Part shown: piece by piece, positions 26,318 to 35,767 of the stretch
Position numbering within the stretch: position 1 is the first letter of the stretch
How the letters are laid out: each line of letters begins with the position of its first letter
Assembly: GCF_900168115.1 (NCBI RefSeq)
Contig: NZ_FUZC01000001.1
Location: 124,001 to 188,000 of the forward strand
DNA length: 64,000 bases
Reading direction: 5' to 3'
Source of the DNA: Salegentibacter salinarum
GTDB lineage: Bacteria; Bacteroidota; Bacteroidia; Flavobacteriales; Flavobacteriaceae
Made by a program: the position numbers and the translations under genes
The notes under the pieces: model-generated
What the model saw: the letters and a program-made list of their open reading frames with translations, nothing else
Told to the model about the DNA's origin: nothing
Databases searched by the model: none

Positions 26318-28579
26318 TTAATCCTCGTAAATTTTGTCCCACGAAGGTGGCTTAACGTTTAATAAGTGTTCAACAAAAAAATCTCTCCGTTTACGTTCAC
26401 CAAACTCTCCCCCGGAGGTATGGGATTCTCCCGGCAGAACAACCAGTTCAAAGTCCTTTTTAGCTTTGATTAATGCATCTGCAAACTGCATAGTGGATGT
26501 CGGGTCTACATTATCATCAACTTCCCCTACAATTAACATCAAATTCCCTTTTAATTTTTCAGCATGTTCAATATTTGAAGAGGCTGCATAATGAGGACCA
26601 ATTGGATATCCCATCCATTGTTCATTCCACCAAATCTTATCCATACGGTTGTCGTGACATCCACAAGAGGCAACCGCAACATCATAAAAATCTGAATTAA
26701 ATACCAGAGCTGCACCCGCACTTTGCCCCCCGGCAGAAGTACCCCTAATCCCGACTCTTTCGTCATCCATATAAGGATATTTTTCAGCAGCTGCTTTTAT
26801 CCATAGTTTACGATCAGGGAAACCAGAGTCCTTTAAATTTTGCCAGCAAACGTCGTGAAAAGCTTTAGACCGGTTCGATGTCCCCATCCCATCAATTTGC
26901 ACCACTATGAAACCTAACTCGGCTAATGGTTGTAATGTGCTGTATTGGGAGTGAAATTCCTTCGGAACAAAGGAACTATGAGGCCCTGCATAAATATATT
27001 CAATAATGGGGTAGGTTTTATTAGGATCAAAATTTGTGGGTCTGACAATCACGCCCCAAATATCTGTCTTGCCATCCCGACCTTTGGCTGTAAAAACCTC
27101 GGGCATTTTCCAGTTGTTCTTTTCTAAAGCAGAAATATCCGCCATTTGAAGTTCCATTATCGGCTTCTTCTTTCCGGTTTGCTTAAGTACACTAACCGGG
27201 GGTAAATCTACCCGGGAATACTGATCTACATAATATTTATAATCTGGTGAAAAAGTAACTTTATGATTTCCGTTCTCGGAGGTAAACCGGGTGAGGTTAC
27301 GGCCATCAAAATCAATTCGAAAATAATGGATTAAGTATGGATCCTGGTCCTTGTCCAAACCGCTGGCAGTAAAATAAATTTGCCGTTTTTCATCATCAAC
27401 TTCAAGCACATCCCTTACGGGCCAATCCCCTGAAGTTATCTGGTTTTTTAATTTCCCGGTGTCATCATCATACAGATATAAATGGTTATAACCGTCCCGT
27501 TCTGATGCCCAAATAATTTCATCTTTCCCCTCCACATCGTAGCGATATCTTTTCCCGCTATAATCGAAAAATGTCGGGCTGGTTTCGTCAATAATTACCT
27601 GAACCTTCCCGGTTTCAGCATTTACTTTTAAAATTCGGTATACCTGGTGACCTCGTTGATTATATTCAAAAGTAAAAGCTGAACTATCATCAAACCATTT
27701 ATAATTAAAGAGGTTATATTGAGAAGCAAAAAGATCACTAGGAACCGGGATATGTTTCTTTTCACTAACATGGAAGAGCTGGGGACTATTAAAATCCAAC
27801 TCATCCCCCGGTTTTAAATAATCCCTGGACTGTAATTTCGGTTGAAGTTGGTCTTCAGGACTCGATTCTACAAAATAGATTTTATGTTCCTGTCCAGGTT
27901 TTACTTTATAAGCCAAGATTTTTTTACTGTCGGGTGACCAAATAATATTAGGAGAATAGTAAAACCCTTTGGATCCATCAAAACTTAATTGTGCTTCCTC
28001 ACCACTGTTTTTATCGACTAAAAACAGGTTAAAATTTTTAATAAATGCTTTATATCGTCCATTTGGCGAAGGAACTGGCTCCTTTTTCTCCTCTTTACGA
28101 CGATCTCCCCAATATCTTTTTTCCTGCTCTTTCTTACTTACAGAACCGGTAACGGCAAGATGGTAATCGGATAAATTTAAACGAAATTTCAGAGAATCAT
28201 TTTGAAACTCAAGGTACTGATCATCCTCTATAAAATTCAATTCTGAAATTTTTATAGAGGTAGGTTTCACCTCCTTTTCTAACACCTCGCTTAGAGCTCC
28301 GGCAAGCCGGGTATGATCGAAAGCCTGTCTTTGAGATTTCAATTTCGCATCTACGAGGAAATATTTATCGCCATTTGTAGCATTGTTTTTATACCAGAAT
28401 TCATTCTCATTCACCCAGTGAAATGAGTCAGGGGTATTACGCACTTTATCTTTGAATAAAGTATCCACTGCATTTGCTCTTTTATAATCTTCAACCTCAC
28501 CCTGGGCTAGCAAAGGTTTAAATGAAAAAAGACTATAAAAAACTAATAATAAAACATAAAACTTCTTGATTATTCGCAT
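26318..28579 (-). CDS. S9 family dipeptidyl peptidase (DPP-IV-like), first copy
   Basis: 753 residues with a signal peptide (LLVFYSLFSFKPLLAQ). An N-terminal beta-propeller (about 90-480) precedes an alpha/beta-hydrolase domain with nucleophile S615 in RGTSAGGQS, Asp in GEVDDNVDP and His in PGESHTSGG. The family cleaves X-Pro (also X-Ala or X-Hyp in some members) dipeptides from N-termini in the periplasm. It follows susD after a strong terminator and a 120-base gap, so it may have its own promoter. It is the first gene of a group running through GH127, DUF885, GH51 and the DUF5695-like gene. Confidence 0.9.
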   Translation of the reverse strand: MRIIKKFYVLLLVFYSLFSFKPLLAQGEVEDYKRANAVDTLFKDKVRNTPDSFHWVNENEFWYKNNATNGDKYFLVDAKLKSQRQAFDHTRLAGALSEVLEKEVKPTSIKISELNFIEDDQYLEFQNDSLKFRLNLSDYHLAVTGSVSKKEQEKRYWGDRRKEEKKEPVPSPNGRYKAFIKNFNLFLVDKNSGEEAQLSFDGSKGFYYSPNIIWSPDSKKILAYKVKPGQEHKIYFVESSPEDQLQPKLQSRDYLKPGDELDFNSPQLFHVSEKKHIPVPSDLFASQYNLFNYKWFDDSSAFTFEYNQRGHQVYRILKVNAETGKVQVIIDETSPTFFDYSGKRYRYDVEGKDEIIWASERDGYNHLYLYDDDTGKLKNQITSGDWPVRDVLEVDDEKRQIYFTASGLDKDQDPYLIHYFRIDFDGRNLTRFTSENGNHKVTFSPDYKYYVDQYSRVDLPPVSVLKQTGKKKPIMELQMADISALEKNNWKMPEVFTAKGRDGKTDIWGVIVRPTNFDPNKTYPIIEYIYAGPHSSFVPKEFHSQYSTLQPLAELGFIVVQIDGMGTSNRSKAFHDVCWQNLKDSGFPDRKLWIKAAAEKYPYMDDERVGIRGTSAGGQSAGAALVFNSDFYDVAVASCGCHDNRMDKIWWNEQWMGYPIGPHYAASSNIEHAEKLKGNLMLIVGEVDDNVDPTSTMQFADALIKAKKDFELVVLPGESHTSGGEFGERKRRDFFVEHLLNVKPPSWDKIYED

Positions 28580-28698
28580 AGACTAAAAATAAGCTTGCAA
28601 AAGTGAACTAACACACCAAATGTTATCAACATATAATACAATATTAACTTACCCGATACACACCTTAAGGTATTAAGCCACTTATAATACAGATCATT

Positions 28699-28733
28699 AA
28701 AAAATCAACGAAGTGCATATAGCACTCCGTTGA
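28699..28733 (-). terminator. Strong rho-independent terminator after susD
   Basis: Read leftward, TCAACGGAGTGC pairs with GCACTTCGTTGA (one mismatch, four-base loop, arms 28705-28716 and 28721-28733) and six T follow. It should stop or attenuate susCD transcripts before the peptidase/glycosidase genes. Confidence 0.8.
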
Positions 28734-28780
28734 CCTGACATTAACTCAAACTATAAAAACACACTTAACTAACTAACGAA

Positions 28781-30364
28781 CTAATATCCAGGATTTTGTT
28801 GAAGGTTAGTATTTGTATTCAATTCCTCCAAGCCAATTGGAAACAGGGTGGTATGATCCCCCTGGGGAACATGGTTAAACCAGTTTTTCGTCTGGTAGAC
28901 TCCAAACCTTATTAGGTCCGTCCTCCTCCTGGATTCTGCAGCAAATTCCCATCCAAGCTCATCTAAAAACCTACCATACTCTACCGGGCTTTGATCTCCA
29001 GGATCTTCGATATTACCATTCTCATCCAAGGTGCCATATTCCCAAGTTGTATCACCTTCGAGTTCTTCCCCAGTAACCGTAGCTTCCTCTGGATTATCAA
29101 ATGATCTTCCACGAACTTCAGAAACTATTTCCGCGGCTTCCGCACTGTTACCCGTCCTTAGTAAGGCTTCCGCTTTCATCATTAAGACATCGGTGTACCT
29201 GAAATATGGAAAATCATTGCTTAGACTACCTGTTGCTCCTGCCTCTATATTATACTTTTTACATCTAAAACCATCAGTAGCATCACTCTCATAAATACTA
29301 GGGATTTCATTGATTAGTGTGAACAATACTTCACCAGTGTCTGCATCTAATTGATCTCCCATTAGCCAGGTGTTCTCCAGCCTAAGGTCGCCTTCTTCAT
29401 AACTGTCAATAAACTGCGGATTAGCACTGGAACCACCCCAGGGTTGTGCCTGCATATTAAAAACATCTCTATGACTAGGTAATAACATCTTCATATGTTG
29501 GCTCCATTCTGTAGCATAGATATAATCATAAGGCACAGCGAATACAATTTCCGGGGAATTCTGATTCTCGGTTGTAAAAATATTACTGTAATTAGGGTCC
29601 AGAGAATATTTGCCAGAATTAATGATTTGGTTACTGGCTTCTAAACTTTTCTCCCACTGCGCTGTACCTGTATACACCTCTGCATTTAGGTAAACTCTCG
29701 CCAGCAATTGATAAGCCCCCCATTTGGTAAGTCTACCATAAGTACTCTGATCAACGGTTTCAGTTAATTCGGGTATAACTGAATTTAGCTCCGATACTAC
29801 GAAATCATAAACTTCCTGCCTTGACCTTTGCTGCGGTATTTCATCACTAAAGTCCTCTAGAATTGGCACATTGCCGTGTGTATCTAAAAGGATAGAATAA
29901 TATAATGCCCTTACTCCGCGCATTTCAGCAATCACAGCATTTGCCTGTTCGGCACTCACCGGTAAGTCACCGGATTCCAATTGTGAAATGACCCGGTTGA
30001 TATTATTTATTCCATTAAAACAAGTGATCCAGGTATTACGCGGCTGCCATTGTGTTTCATTCCACGTATGAAAATGCATACGCTTATATACACCTCCATC
30101 ATCCCAGCCATTAGGCCTAGTTGGTGTGACGAAAATATCTGCTGATTCTTCTTGCAGGTCAAATAATCCTTGCCACCCCATAATATATCTTAAAGGGGTA
30201 TATGCCGAGGCAGATAGCGCTACAATGTCCTCTTCTGCCGGTACAAAAGAATCCTCTGTAATTTCGGAAAACACTTCTTCATCAAGATTGGTACATCCAG
30301 TGATAGTAAAACCAAACAGGAGAAATAGTACGATTTTAAAATTTATATTGTTCAACATTTTCAT
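28781..30364 (-). CDS. SusD/RagB-type outer-membrane glycan-binding lipoprotein
   Basis: 527 residues with a lipoprotein signal (FLLFGFTITGCTNLDEE). The sequence has the SusD features: NNINRVI after an early TPR-like helical region, MRGVRALYYSILLDTHG, AELL-like motif AYQLLARVYLNAEVY, and the C-terminal SRRRTDLIRFG. It binds the glycan or glycopeptide at the surface and caps the SusC transporter. It starts 11 bases after the susC stop. The Trp-rich N-terminal region (GWQGLFDLQEE, TWNETQWQPRNTW) may form the binding platform, an inference. Confidence 0.93.
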   Translation of the reverse strand: MKMLNNINFKIVLFLLFGFTITGCTNLDEEVFSEITEDSFVPAEEDIVALSASAYTPLRYIMGWQGLFDLQEESADIFVTPTRPNGWDDGGVYKRMHFHTWNETQWQPRNTWITCFNGINNINRVISQLESGDLPVSAEQANAVIAEMRGVRALYYSILLDTHGNVPILEDFSDEIPQQRSRQEVYDFVVSELNSVIPELTETVDQSTYGRLTKWGAYQLLARVYLNAEVYTGTAQWEKSLEASNQIINSGKYSLDPNYSNIFTTENQNSPEIVFAVPYDYIYATEWSQHMKMLLPSHRDVFNMQAQPWGGSSANPQFIDSYEEGDLRLENTWLMGDQLDADTGEVLFTLINEIPSIYESDATDGFRCKKYNIEAGATGSLSNDFPYFRYTDVLMMKAEALLRTGNSAEAAEIVSEVRGRSFDNPEEATVTGEELEGDTTWEYGTLDENGNIEDPGDQSPVEYGRFLDELGWEFAAESRRRTDLIRFGVYQTKNWFNHVPQGDHTTLFPIGLEELNTNTNLQQNPGY

Positions 30365-30375
30365 AATTGTAATTT

Positions 30376-33357
30376 TTAAAAAGTTAAGTTTACACCAAGG
30401 GTGAACGACCTATTAGTAGGATATTTATCACGACTATCAATTCCCGGTGCAAGCCCTGAGCGGTTAACCTCCGGATCAATTCCTTCATAACCTGTAATGG
30501 TTATCAGGTTAAGACCGGTTGCGTATAGTCTCAAATTCTGTAAAAAATCAATATTTTCTGTATTGAAGGTATAGCCCAGCGTAATGTTATCTATCTTCCA
30601 GAAATCCCCATCTTCCAGATAATGACTAACATATCGCTGCACATCGGCCAAAACAGCTTTTCCATAGATTTCATCAAATGCGGTATCCAGAACATTATAA
30701 CCTACTGTTGGATTCTCATAAAACATCCGTTGTGAATTAAGAATCTGATAGCCAAATGCACCTCGCATATTAACGTTCAGATCCCAATTTTTATAATTAA
30801 AGGTATTATTCCAACTCACATAGTGCTCGGGTAAGCCGTTTCCTAAAATTTGTCTATCAGAGGCATCAGATTCAGTTGCCGGGATTATTTCCCCATCGGG
30901 AGTTTCAATCATAAAGACACCGTCCTCGTTAATATCCACACTCTTTAAACCGTAAAAATTACCAATGCTCTCTCCAACCTGAACAATATGACTTGAAATT
31001 TGAATAGGTTCTCCCACATAACCGGTATAGAAGAAATCGTTAGTAGTTTCAAATTGATCATTTGAAATGGAGAGTAATTCATTTCTATTGGTTGAATATG
31101 TCATATTTCCACTCCATTGGAAATCTTCCGTCTGAACAGGAACGAAATTTATAAGGGCTTCAAACCCTTCGTTTTTAAGTTGTGCTACGTTTGCAGTGAT
31201 ACTTCCATATAGATAAGGAGGAACAGGAACATCATAATCGTAAAGAGCATCTTTCGTAGTTCTGTTATAATAATCAAGAGCACCTCCTAACCGGCCTCCA
31301 AAAAAACTGAAATCCACCCCTGCGTTAAATTCTTCTTTCTTTTCCCAACGTAGATCTGGGTTAGGATTTCGCGCAGGAATTAGTTCTCTTATCCAACGGT
31401 TGTTGTAAAGAAAATAGCTATCGTAATTCAAACTACTTAAAGATTGATAAGAGCTTCCGGCATTAATTCCTGTAACCCCAAAACCAGCCCTTAATTTAAT
31501 GTTATCTATCCAGGATATATCTTTAAGAAATTCTTCTTCGTTCATGCGCCATCCTGCCGATATACCTGGGAAACTACCCCATTTATTTTCCGCTCCAAAT
31601 CTTGAAGAACCTTCGTGACGAATACTAGCCATTAGTAAGTACTTATCTGCATAATTATAGGTAAGACGGGAAAAGAAGGCGATCAATTTATCTGAACTTT
31701 TAGAGCTTCCCATTCCGGCTTCACCCAATGGCAAGCCTTGTCCTATACCTATATTATTATAGGTATAGGCATCAGTCGGAAAATTTCTGTTGGTAGCGTA
31801 AAAACCTTCATAGGTATTATCCTCATAGTTATATCCTCCCAGAGCGGTAAATTTATGATCTCCCCAATTCTTCTTGTAATCTATAGTTATTTGACCATAA
31901 TTACCGATATAATCATCGGTCCCACGGGAGGCATATCCCTCTAATCCATTCTTCGTGGTAGAGACGTGATTTTTTGTTTGGTAAAATCCTCGTATATTAT
32001 AATTACCTTTCCTGGTATATAAACCCTGAATTACCAGGTCTTCAATGGGTTCATAACTTAGACTTCCCGTTACTCTTAAATTCCGATAACGATTTTTTCC
32101 ATCAGTTTCCTCTAAATAAGCAACAGGGTTATCATAAAAGTAAACATCCCTTTCATACCAAGTACCATCTTCATTTTTTACCGGTTCTGTGGGATTTCGA
32201 ATTAATGCCTGCCTGTATACATACGGGTTGAAACTAGCACCATCCCCGCCTGCAAAAAATTCCTGTTCACTTGTTATTATATTAAAATTGGATTTTAACT
32301 TATTCTCGAACATGTTATGATTCACATCAATTCTGGCAGAATATCGCTTGTTATTCGTTTTTATAAAAATTCCTTCATTATCCCTATAATTGAGTGAAGC
32401 TGTGAGATTCGTTGTTTTGTTCCCACCTCGAAAAATTAGGTTATGTACCTGGCTAAGTGCATCTCTTGTTATTTCATCCAGCCAGTCGGTATTCGCTCCA
32501 AAATCTTCAACATTGGATCCGTTAAAGGTATATCCTTCATCAAACTTCTGTCTTAATTCTGATGCATCTAAAAAGTCCATTTTATTATTGATTTGGGATA
32601 ATGTCATATACCCATTATAATCAATGGTTGGAGCAATTTCCATCCCGGCATCCTTGGTTGTTATTATAACCACTCCATTGGTTCCCCGCGTTCCATAAAT
32701 AGCTGTTGCTGAACCGTCCTTTAATACGTCTATAGAAGCAATATCTTCCGGCGCAACAGTTTGAAGGTTTCCTGGCACCCCATCAATAAGAATCAGGGGT
32801 TGTGAACTTCCACTTATAGAAGAAATACCCCTAAGCATAATTTGTGCTCCCTGGGTGGGATCGCCCGAAGGAGTAGAAACAGACAAACCCGCGACCTTAC
32901 CTTGTATAAGTTGTGCGGCATCGTTAACATTTCCCTGGATAAATTCTTCTGATTTCACCGTAGCAACTGCACTGGTAACGTCTGCCCTTTTTTGCGTACC
33001 ATACCCAATAACCACCACTTCATTTAAAGCCGATAAATCCTCTTTGAGTATTATATTTAAATTGGTTTGTTCTGAGACATTTACCTCCTGAGTTTCATAC
33101 CCGACAAAGGAAAAAGTTAAGACAGGATTTTCAGAGATGGTATTTAGTTGAAAATTACCATCAAAATCGGTTACTGTTCCATTTCCAGTATTTTTTTCTA
33201 TAACTGAAACTCCTGGAATAGGCATTCCATTTTCGTCCTTAACAGAACCTGTTAAGGAAATCTGTGAATGCGCAAAGTAACTCACTAAAAAGAATAGAAA
33301 AAAACAAAGAAAAGATTTTCTTCTGATGAATTTGATTAAAAAAAGTTGGTTTATCAT
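30376..33357 (-). CDS. SusC/RagA-type TonB-dependent outer-membrane transporter
   Basis: 993 residues. A signal peptide (SFLCFFLFFLVSYFAHSQ) is followed by a carboxypeptidase-regulatory-like beta sandwich (LTGSVKDENGMPIPGVSV, DGNFQL), the TonB box/plug (VVIGYGTQKRADVTSAV, IDVLKDGSATAIYGTRG) and a C-terminal beta barrel ending in GVNLTF. It imports oligosaccharides or glycopeptides through the outer membrane, powered by TonB. Its start is 150 bases from the hydroxyproline operon and that gap carries two dyads. Pairing with SusD is certain; the cargo is inferred from neighbours. Confidence 0.95.
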   Translation of the reverse strand: MINQLFLIKFIRRKSFLCFFLFFLVSYFAHSQISLTGSVKDENGMPIPGVSVIEKNTGNGTVTDFDGNFQLNTISENPVLTFSFVGYETQEVNVSEQTNLNIILKEDLSALNEVVVIGYGTQKRADVTSAVATVKSEEFIQGNVNDAAQLIQGKVAGLSVSTPSGDPTQGAQIMLRGISSISGSSQPLILIDGVPGNLQTVAPEDIASIDVLKDGSATAIYGTRGTNGVVIITTKDAGMEIAPTIDYNGYMTLSQINNKMDFLDASELRQKFDEGYTFNGSNVEDFGANTDWLDEITRDALSQVHNLIFRGGNKTTNLTASLNYRDNEGIFIKTNNKRYSARIDVNHNMFENKLKSNFNIITSEQEFFAGGDGASFNPYVYRQALIRNPTEPVKNEDGTWYERDVYFYDNPVAYLEETDGKNRYRNLRVTGSLSYEPIEDLVIQGLYTRKGNYNIRGFYQTKNHVSTTKNGLEGYASRGTDDYIGNYGQITIDYKKNWGDHKFTALGGYNYEDNTYEGFYATNRNFPTDAYTYNNIGIGQGLPLGEAGMGSSKSSDKLIAFFSRLTYNYADKYLLMASIRHEGSSRFGAENKWGSFPGISAGWRMNEEEFLKDISWIDNIKLRAGFGVTGINAGSSYQSLSSLNYDSYFLYNNRWIRELIPARNPNPDLRWEKKEEFNAGVDFSFFGGRLGGALDYYNRTTKDALYDYDVPVPPYLYGSITANVAQLKNEGFEALINFVPVQTEDFQWSGNMTYSTNRNELLSISNDQFETTNDFFYTGYVGEPIQISSHIVQVGESIGNFYGLKSVDINEDGVFMIETPDGEIIPATESDASDRQILGNGLPEHYVSWNNTFNYKNWDLNVNMRGAFGYQILNSQRMFYENPTVGYNVLDTAFDEIYGKAVLADVQRYVSHYLEDGDFWKIDNITLGYTFNTENIDFLQNLRLYATGLNLITITGYEGIDPEVNRSGLAPGIDSRDKYPTNRSFTLGVNLTF

Positions 33358-33418
33358 AATCGTAAGTTTATAAAGTTAGCAGTAGAGAATATCAAACGCT
33401 TAGTTTTCTATTCCTTAT

Positions 33419-33449
33419 TTGTAAACTTACAATTAGTCTTATACAAGAC
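33419..33449. promoter_or_regulatory. Two adjacent dyads in the susC upstream region
   Basis: TTGTAA-ac-TTACAA (33419-33432) and GTCTT-atac-AAGAC (33436-33449) lie 62-92 bases before the susC ATG, three bases apart. They could be sites for a regulator such as the AraC protein encoded at 38.4 kb. No match to a -7 TAnnTTTG box was found at the expected place. Confidence 0.4.
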
Positions 33450-33507
33450 TTAACATAAAGTTAGCGACAATTAATACTATCTTAACACATCAAGAGTCAT
33501 TAAGTTT

Positions 33508-34749
33508 TTAAAAGCGTTCTAATTTAAATGGATCTATAGATACAGAGGTTTTGCGGTTACCCACAATTTCTGAAATTAATTTTCCGGTTACGGGGCCCAA
33601 ACTCCACCCCATCATAGCATGACCGGCAGCGACACTAAGGTTACTATATTTCGAGGACTTTCCAATAAAGGGTAAGCCATCCGGAGATACTGGTCTTAAG
33701 CCGCTTGTAGCTAATTTTTTTTCTTCTTCAGTTATTGTTAAATCTTTGTAAAAATGAGATGCTGCATTTGCTATGGTTTCCACCCTGTTAGCCTGGATAT
33801 TGGAATTATTTCCCGAAAACTCCATAGTTCCTGCAAATCGTGTAAAGTTTTGCATGGGTGTCACGGCTACTTTGGCCTCAGTTAATATAGCTGGTAATTT
33901 AATATTAGTTTTTCTTAAAACATCCATACTGTAGCCCTTCCCAGGCTGAATAGGGATATGCAAACCCAACTGTTTTGTCATTTCAGAAGTCCAACTACCG
34001 GTAGCAATCAAAAATTCATCTGCCTCAATACTTTCAGCTTCAGTTACTATAGCTTCTACTCTATTCCCTTCTGTTTTAAAACCGGTGACATTCTTTTCCA
34101 ATATAAAATTGGCCCCATTATCTGCTAACCATTTCTTTAGATTTTTCATAAATATATAAGGCGTGCTATGGGTATCGCATAAATAGTGTACCCCCCCTAT
34201 AATATCCTCTTTCAAGCCTGGTTCGATTACTTTAATAGCTTCTTTATCCAATACAGAGACCTCTAATCCCAATTCTTTCCCTCTCTCTGCCAATTTTAGT
34301 TCGTGATCCTGGTTCTTCGCAGTTTTATAAACCATTAGCAAACCCTTCTTTTCCATATGAAAGTCAAAATCGAGGGTCTCCAACATTTCCGTATAGAGAT
34401 CCCGGCTTTTCAGGTTTAATTCAACTAACACTGGAATTGCCTTCTCTACGTTTTTTCTTGTTGAAGACTTTTTAAAATACCAGGCCCATTTAAAAAATTC
34501 CATATCCCATCGGGGTTTAATATAGAAAGGACTGGAACTATTAAACATCCATTTAATGCCCTGGGTAATCATCCCGGGTTCTGCAATAGGTATAAAATGG
34601 CTTGGTGTAACATAACCAGCATTAATAAAAGAAGCGCCCCCCGTAATATCTCCTTTATCAATAATAGTCACATTATAACCTTCTTTTATTAAGTAGTATG
34701 CTGAACATAAACCTGTAATGCCGCCGCCAATAATTGCAACTTTTTTCAT
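33508..34749 (-). CDS. FAD-dependent D-amino acid oxidase/dehydrogenase, probable cis-4-hydroxy-D-proline oxidase
   Basis: 413 residues of the DAO family. The FAD-binding motif is at the N-terminus (IIGGGITGLCSAYYLIKEG) and the C-terminal FAD contact in GLRPVSPDGLPFIG. There is no signal peptide. In 4-hydroxyproline catabolism this family oxidises cis-4-hydroxy-D-proline to 1-pyrroline-4-hydroxy-2-carboxylate. Clustering with the epimerase, the DapA-like deaminase and the semialdehyde dehydrogenase makes this the likely substrate; alone the family call would be only D-amino acid oxidase or dehydrogenase. It is 10 bases after the epimerase gene and ends the operon. Confidence 0.85.
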   Translation of the reverse strand: MKKVAIIGGGITGLCSAYYLIKEGYNVTIIDKGDITGGASFINAGYVTPSHFIPIAEPGMITQGIKWMFNSSSPFYIKPRWDMEFFKWAWYFKKSSTRKNVEKAIPVLVELNLKSRDLYTEMLETLDFDFHMEKKGLLMVYKTAKNQDHELKLAERGKELGLEVSVLDKEAIKVIEPGLKEDIIGGVHYLCDTHSTPYIFMKNLKKWLADNGANFILEKNVTGFKTEGNRVEAIVTEAESIEADEFLIATGSWTSEMTKQLGLHIPIQPGKGYSMDVLRKTNIKLPAILTEAKVAVTPMQNFTRFAGTMEFSGNNSNIQANRVETIANAASHFYKDLTITEEEKKLATSGLRPVSPDGLPFIGKSSKYSNLSVAAGHAMMGWSLGPVTGKLISEIVGNRKTSVSIDPFKLERF

Positions 34750-34759
34750 GTTCTAAATA

Positions 34760-35761
34760 TTAAAGTACCTGAAACCCATGGGCATAGGGATCATCATCAT
34801 CGATCACTATATTATTATAGCCTGTTACCATTGCCCATCCTTCTATACTGGGGATAATTGATTTAATTCCAGCCAATTCTGTTTCCTCTTCTATCCTACC
34901 AATAAACCTGCTTCCAATTATACTTTCATGGATAAATTCATCACCCATTTTTAATTTACCTTTTGCATACCACTGGGCCATTCTCGCTGATGTACCTGTT
35001 CCACAAGGAGAACGGTCAATTGCTTTATCGCCATAAAAAACTGCATTTCTAGCGGTGGAATTTACATTAATTACAGAACCTGTCCACTGGATATGACTTA
35101 GTCCATTAATCGTTGGATCTTCAGGGTGCACGAAGCTATGTTCGGCATTCAAATTATTACGAAGTTCCCGGCTCCAGGTTATCAATTCACTTGCCTGGTA
35201 ATGTTCAAGTCCTTTAAAGTTATCCTGTACTTCTACAATAGCATAAAAATTTCCACCATAGGAAACATCCACGATTAAATCGCCCAGATCACAGGAGTTT
35301 ACGGTGATATTCTCTTTAGCCAGGTAAGATTTAATATTGACAATTTTAACCGATTTTACTTTTTTTCCTTCCTGCTTATAAGTTACCTTTACGAGGCCAG
35401 CCGGTGTTTCCAGGCGTAGGATACCTGGTTTTTTCGGTGTCACCAGGCCTTCTTCAATTGCAACGGTTACAGTACCAATGGTACCGTGTCCACACATGGG
35501 CAAACAGCCACTAGTTTCAATAAAAAGAATGCCACAATCGTTTTGGGGATCTGATGGGGGGAACAAAATGCTCCCACTCATCATATCATGGCCCCTGGGT
35601 TCAAACATCAAACCCCTCCTGATCCAATCATATTCTCGCATAAAGGTTTGCCTCTTTTCACTCATAGTTTTTCCTTCAATAAAAGGACCACCACCAGCTA
35701 CTACCCTCACAGGGTTCCCACAGGTATGGGCATCCACACAAAAAAAAGTTTTTCTTGCCAT
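34760..35761 (-). CDS. 4-hydroxyproline 2-epimerase (proline racemase family)
   Basis: 333 residues. Both catalytic cysteines of the two-base epimerase mechanism are present: C90 in MCGHGTIG and C253 in DRSPCGTGTSA. Retention of both argues for epimerase or racemase rather than for trans-3-hydroxyproline dehydratase, in which one is replaced. It interconverts trans-4-hydroxy-L-proline and cis-4-hydroxy-D-proline in the cytoplasm, the first step of the pathway. It lies six bases after the dehydrogenase gene. A proline racemase is excluded less by residues than by context. Confidence 0.92.
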   Translation of the reverse strand: MARKTFFCVDAHTCGNPVRVVAGGGPFIEGKTMSEKRQTFMREYDWIRRGLMFEPRGHDMMSGSILFPPSDPQNDCGILFIETSGCLPMCGHGTIGTVTVAIEEGLVTPKKPGILRLETPAGLVKVTYKQEGKKVKSVKIVNIKSYLAKENITVNSCDLGDLIVDVSYGGNFYAIVEVQDNFKGLEHYQASELITWSRELRNNLNAEHSFVHPEDPTINGLSHIQWTGSVINVNSTARNAVFYGDKAIDRSPCGTGTSARMAQWYAKGKLKMGDEFIHESIIGSRFIGRIEEETELAGIKSIIPSIEGWAMVTGYNNIVIDDDDPYAHGFQVL

Positions 35762-35767
35762 TAATTT

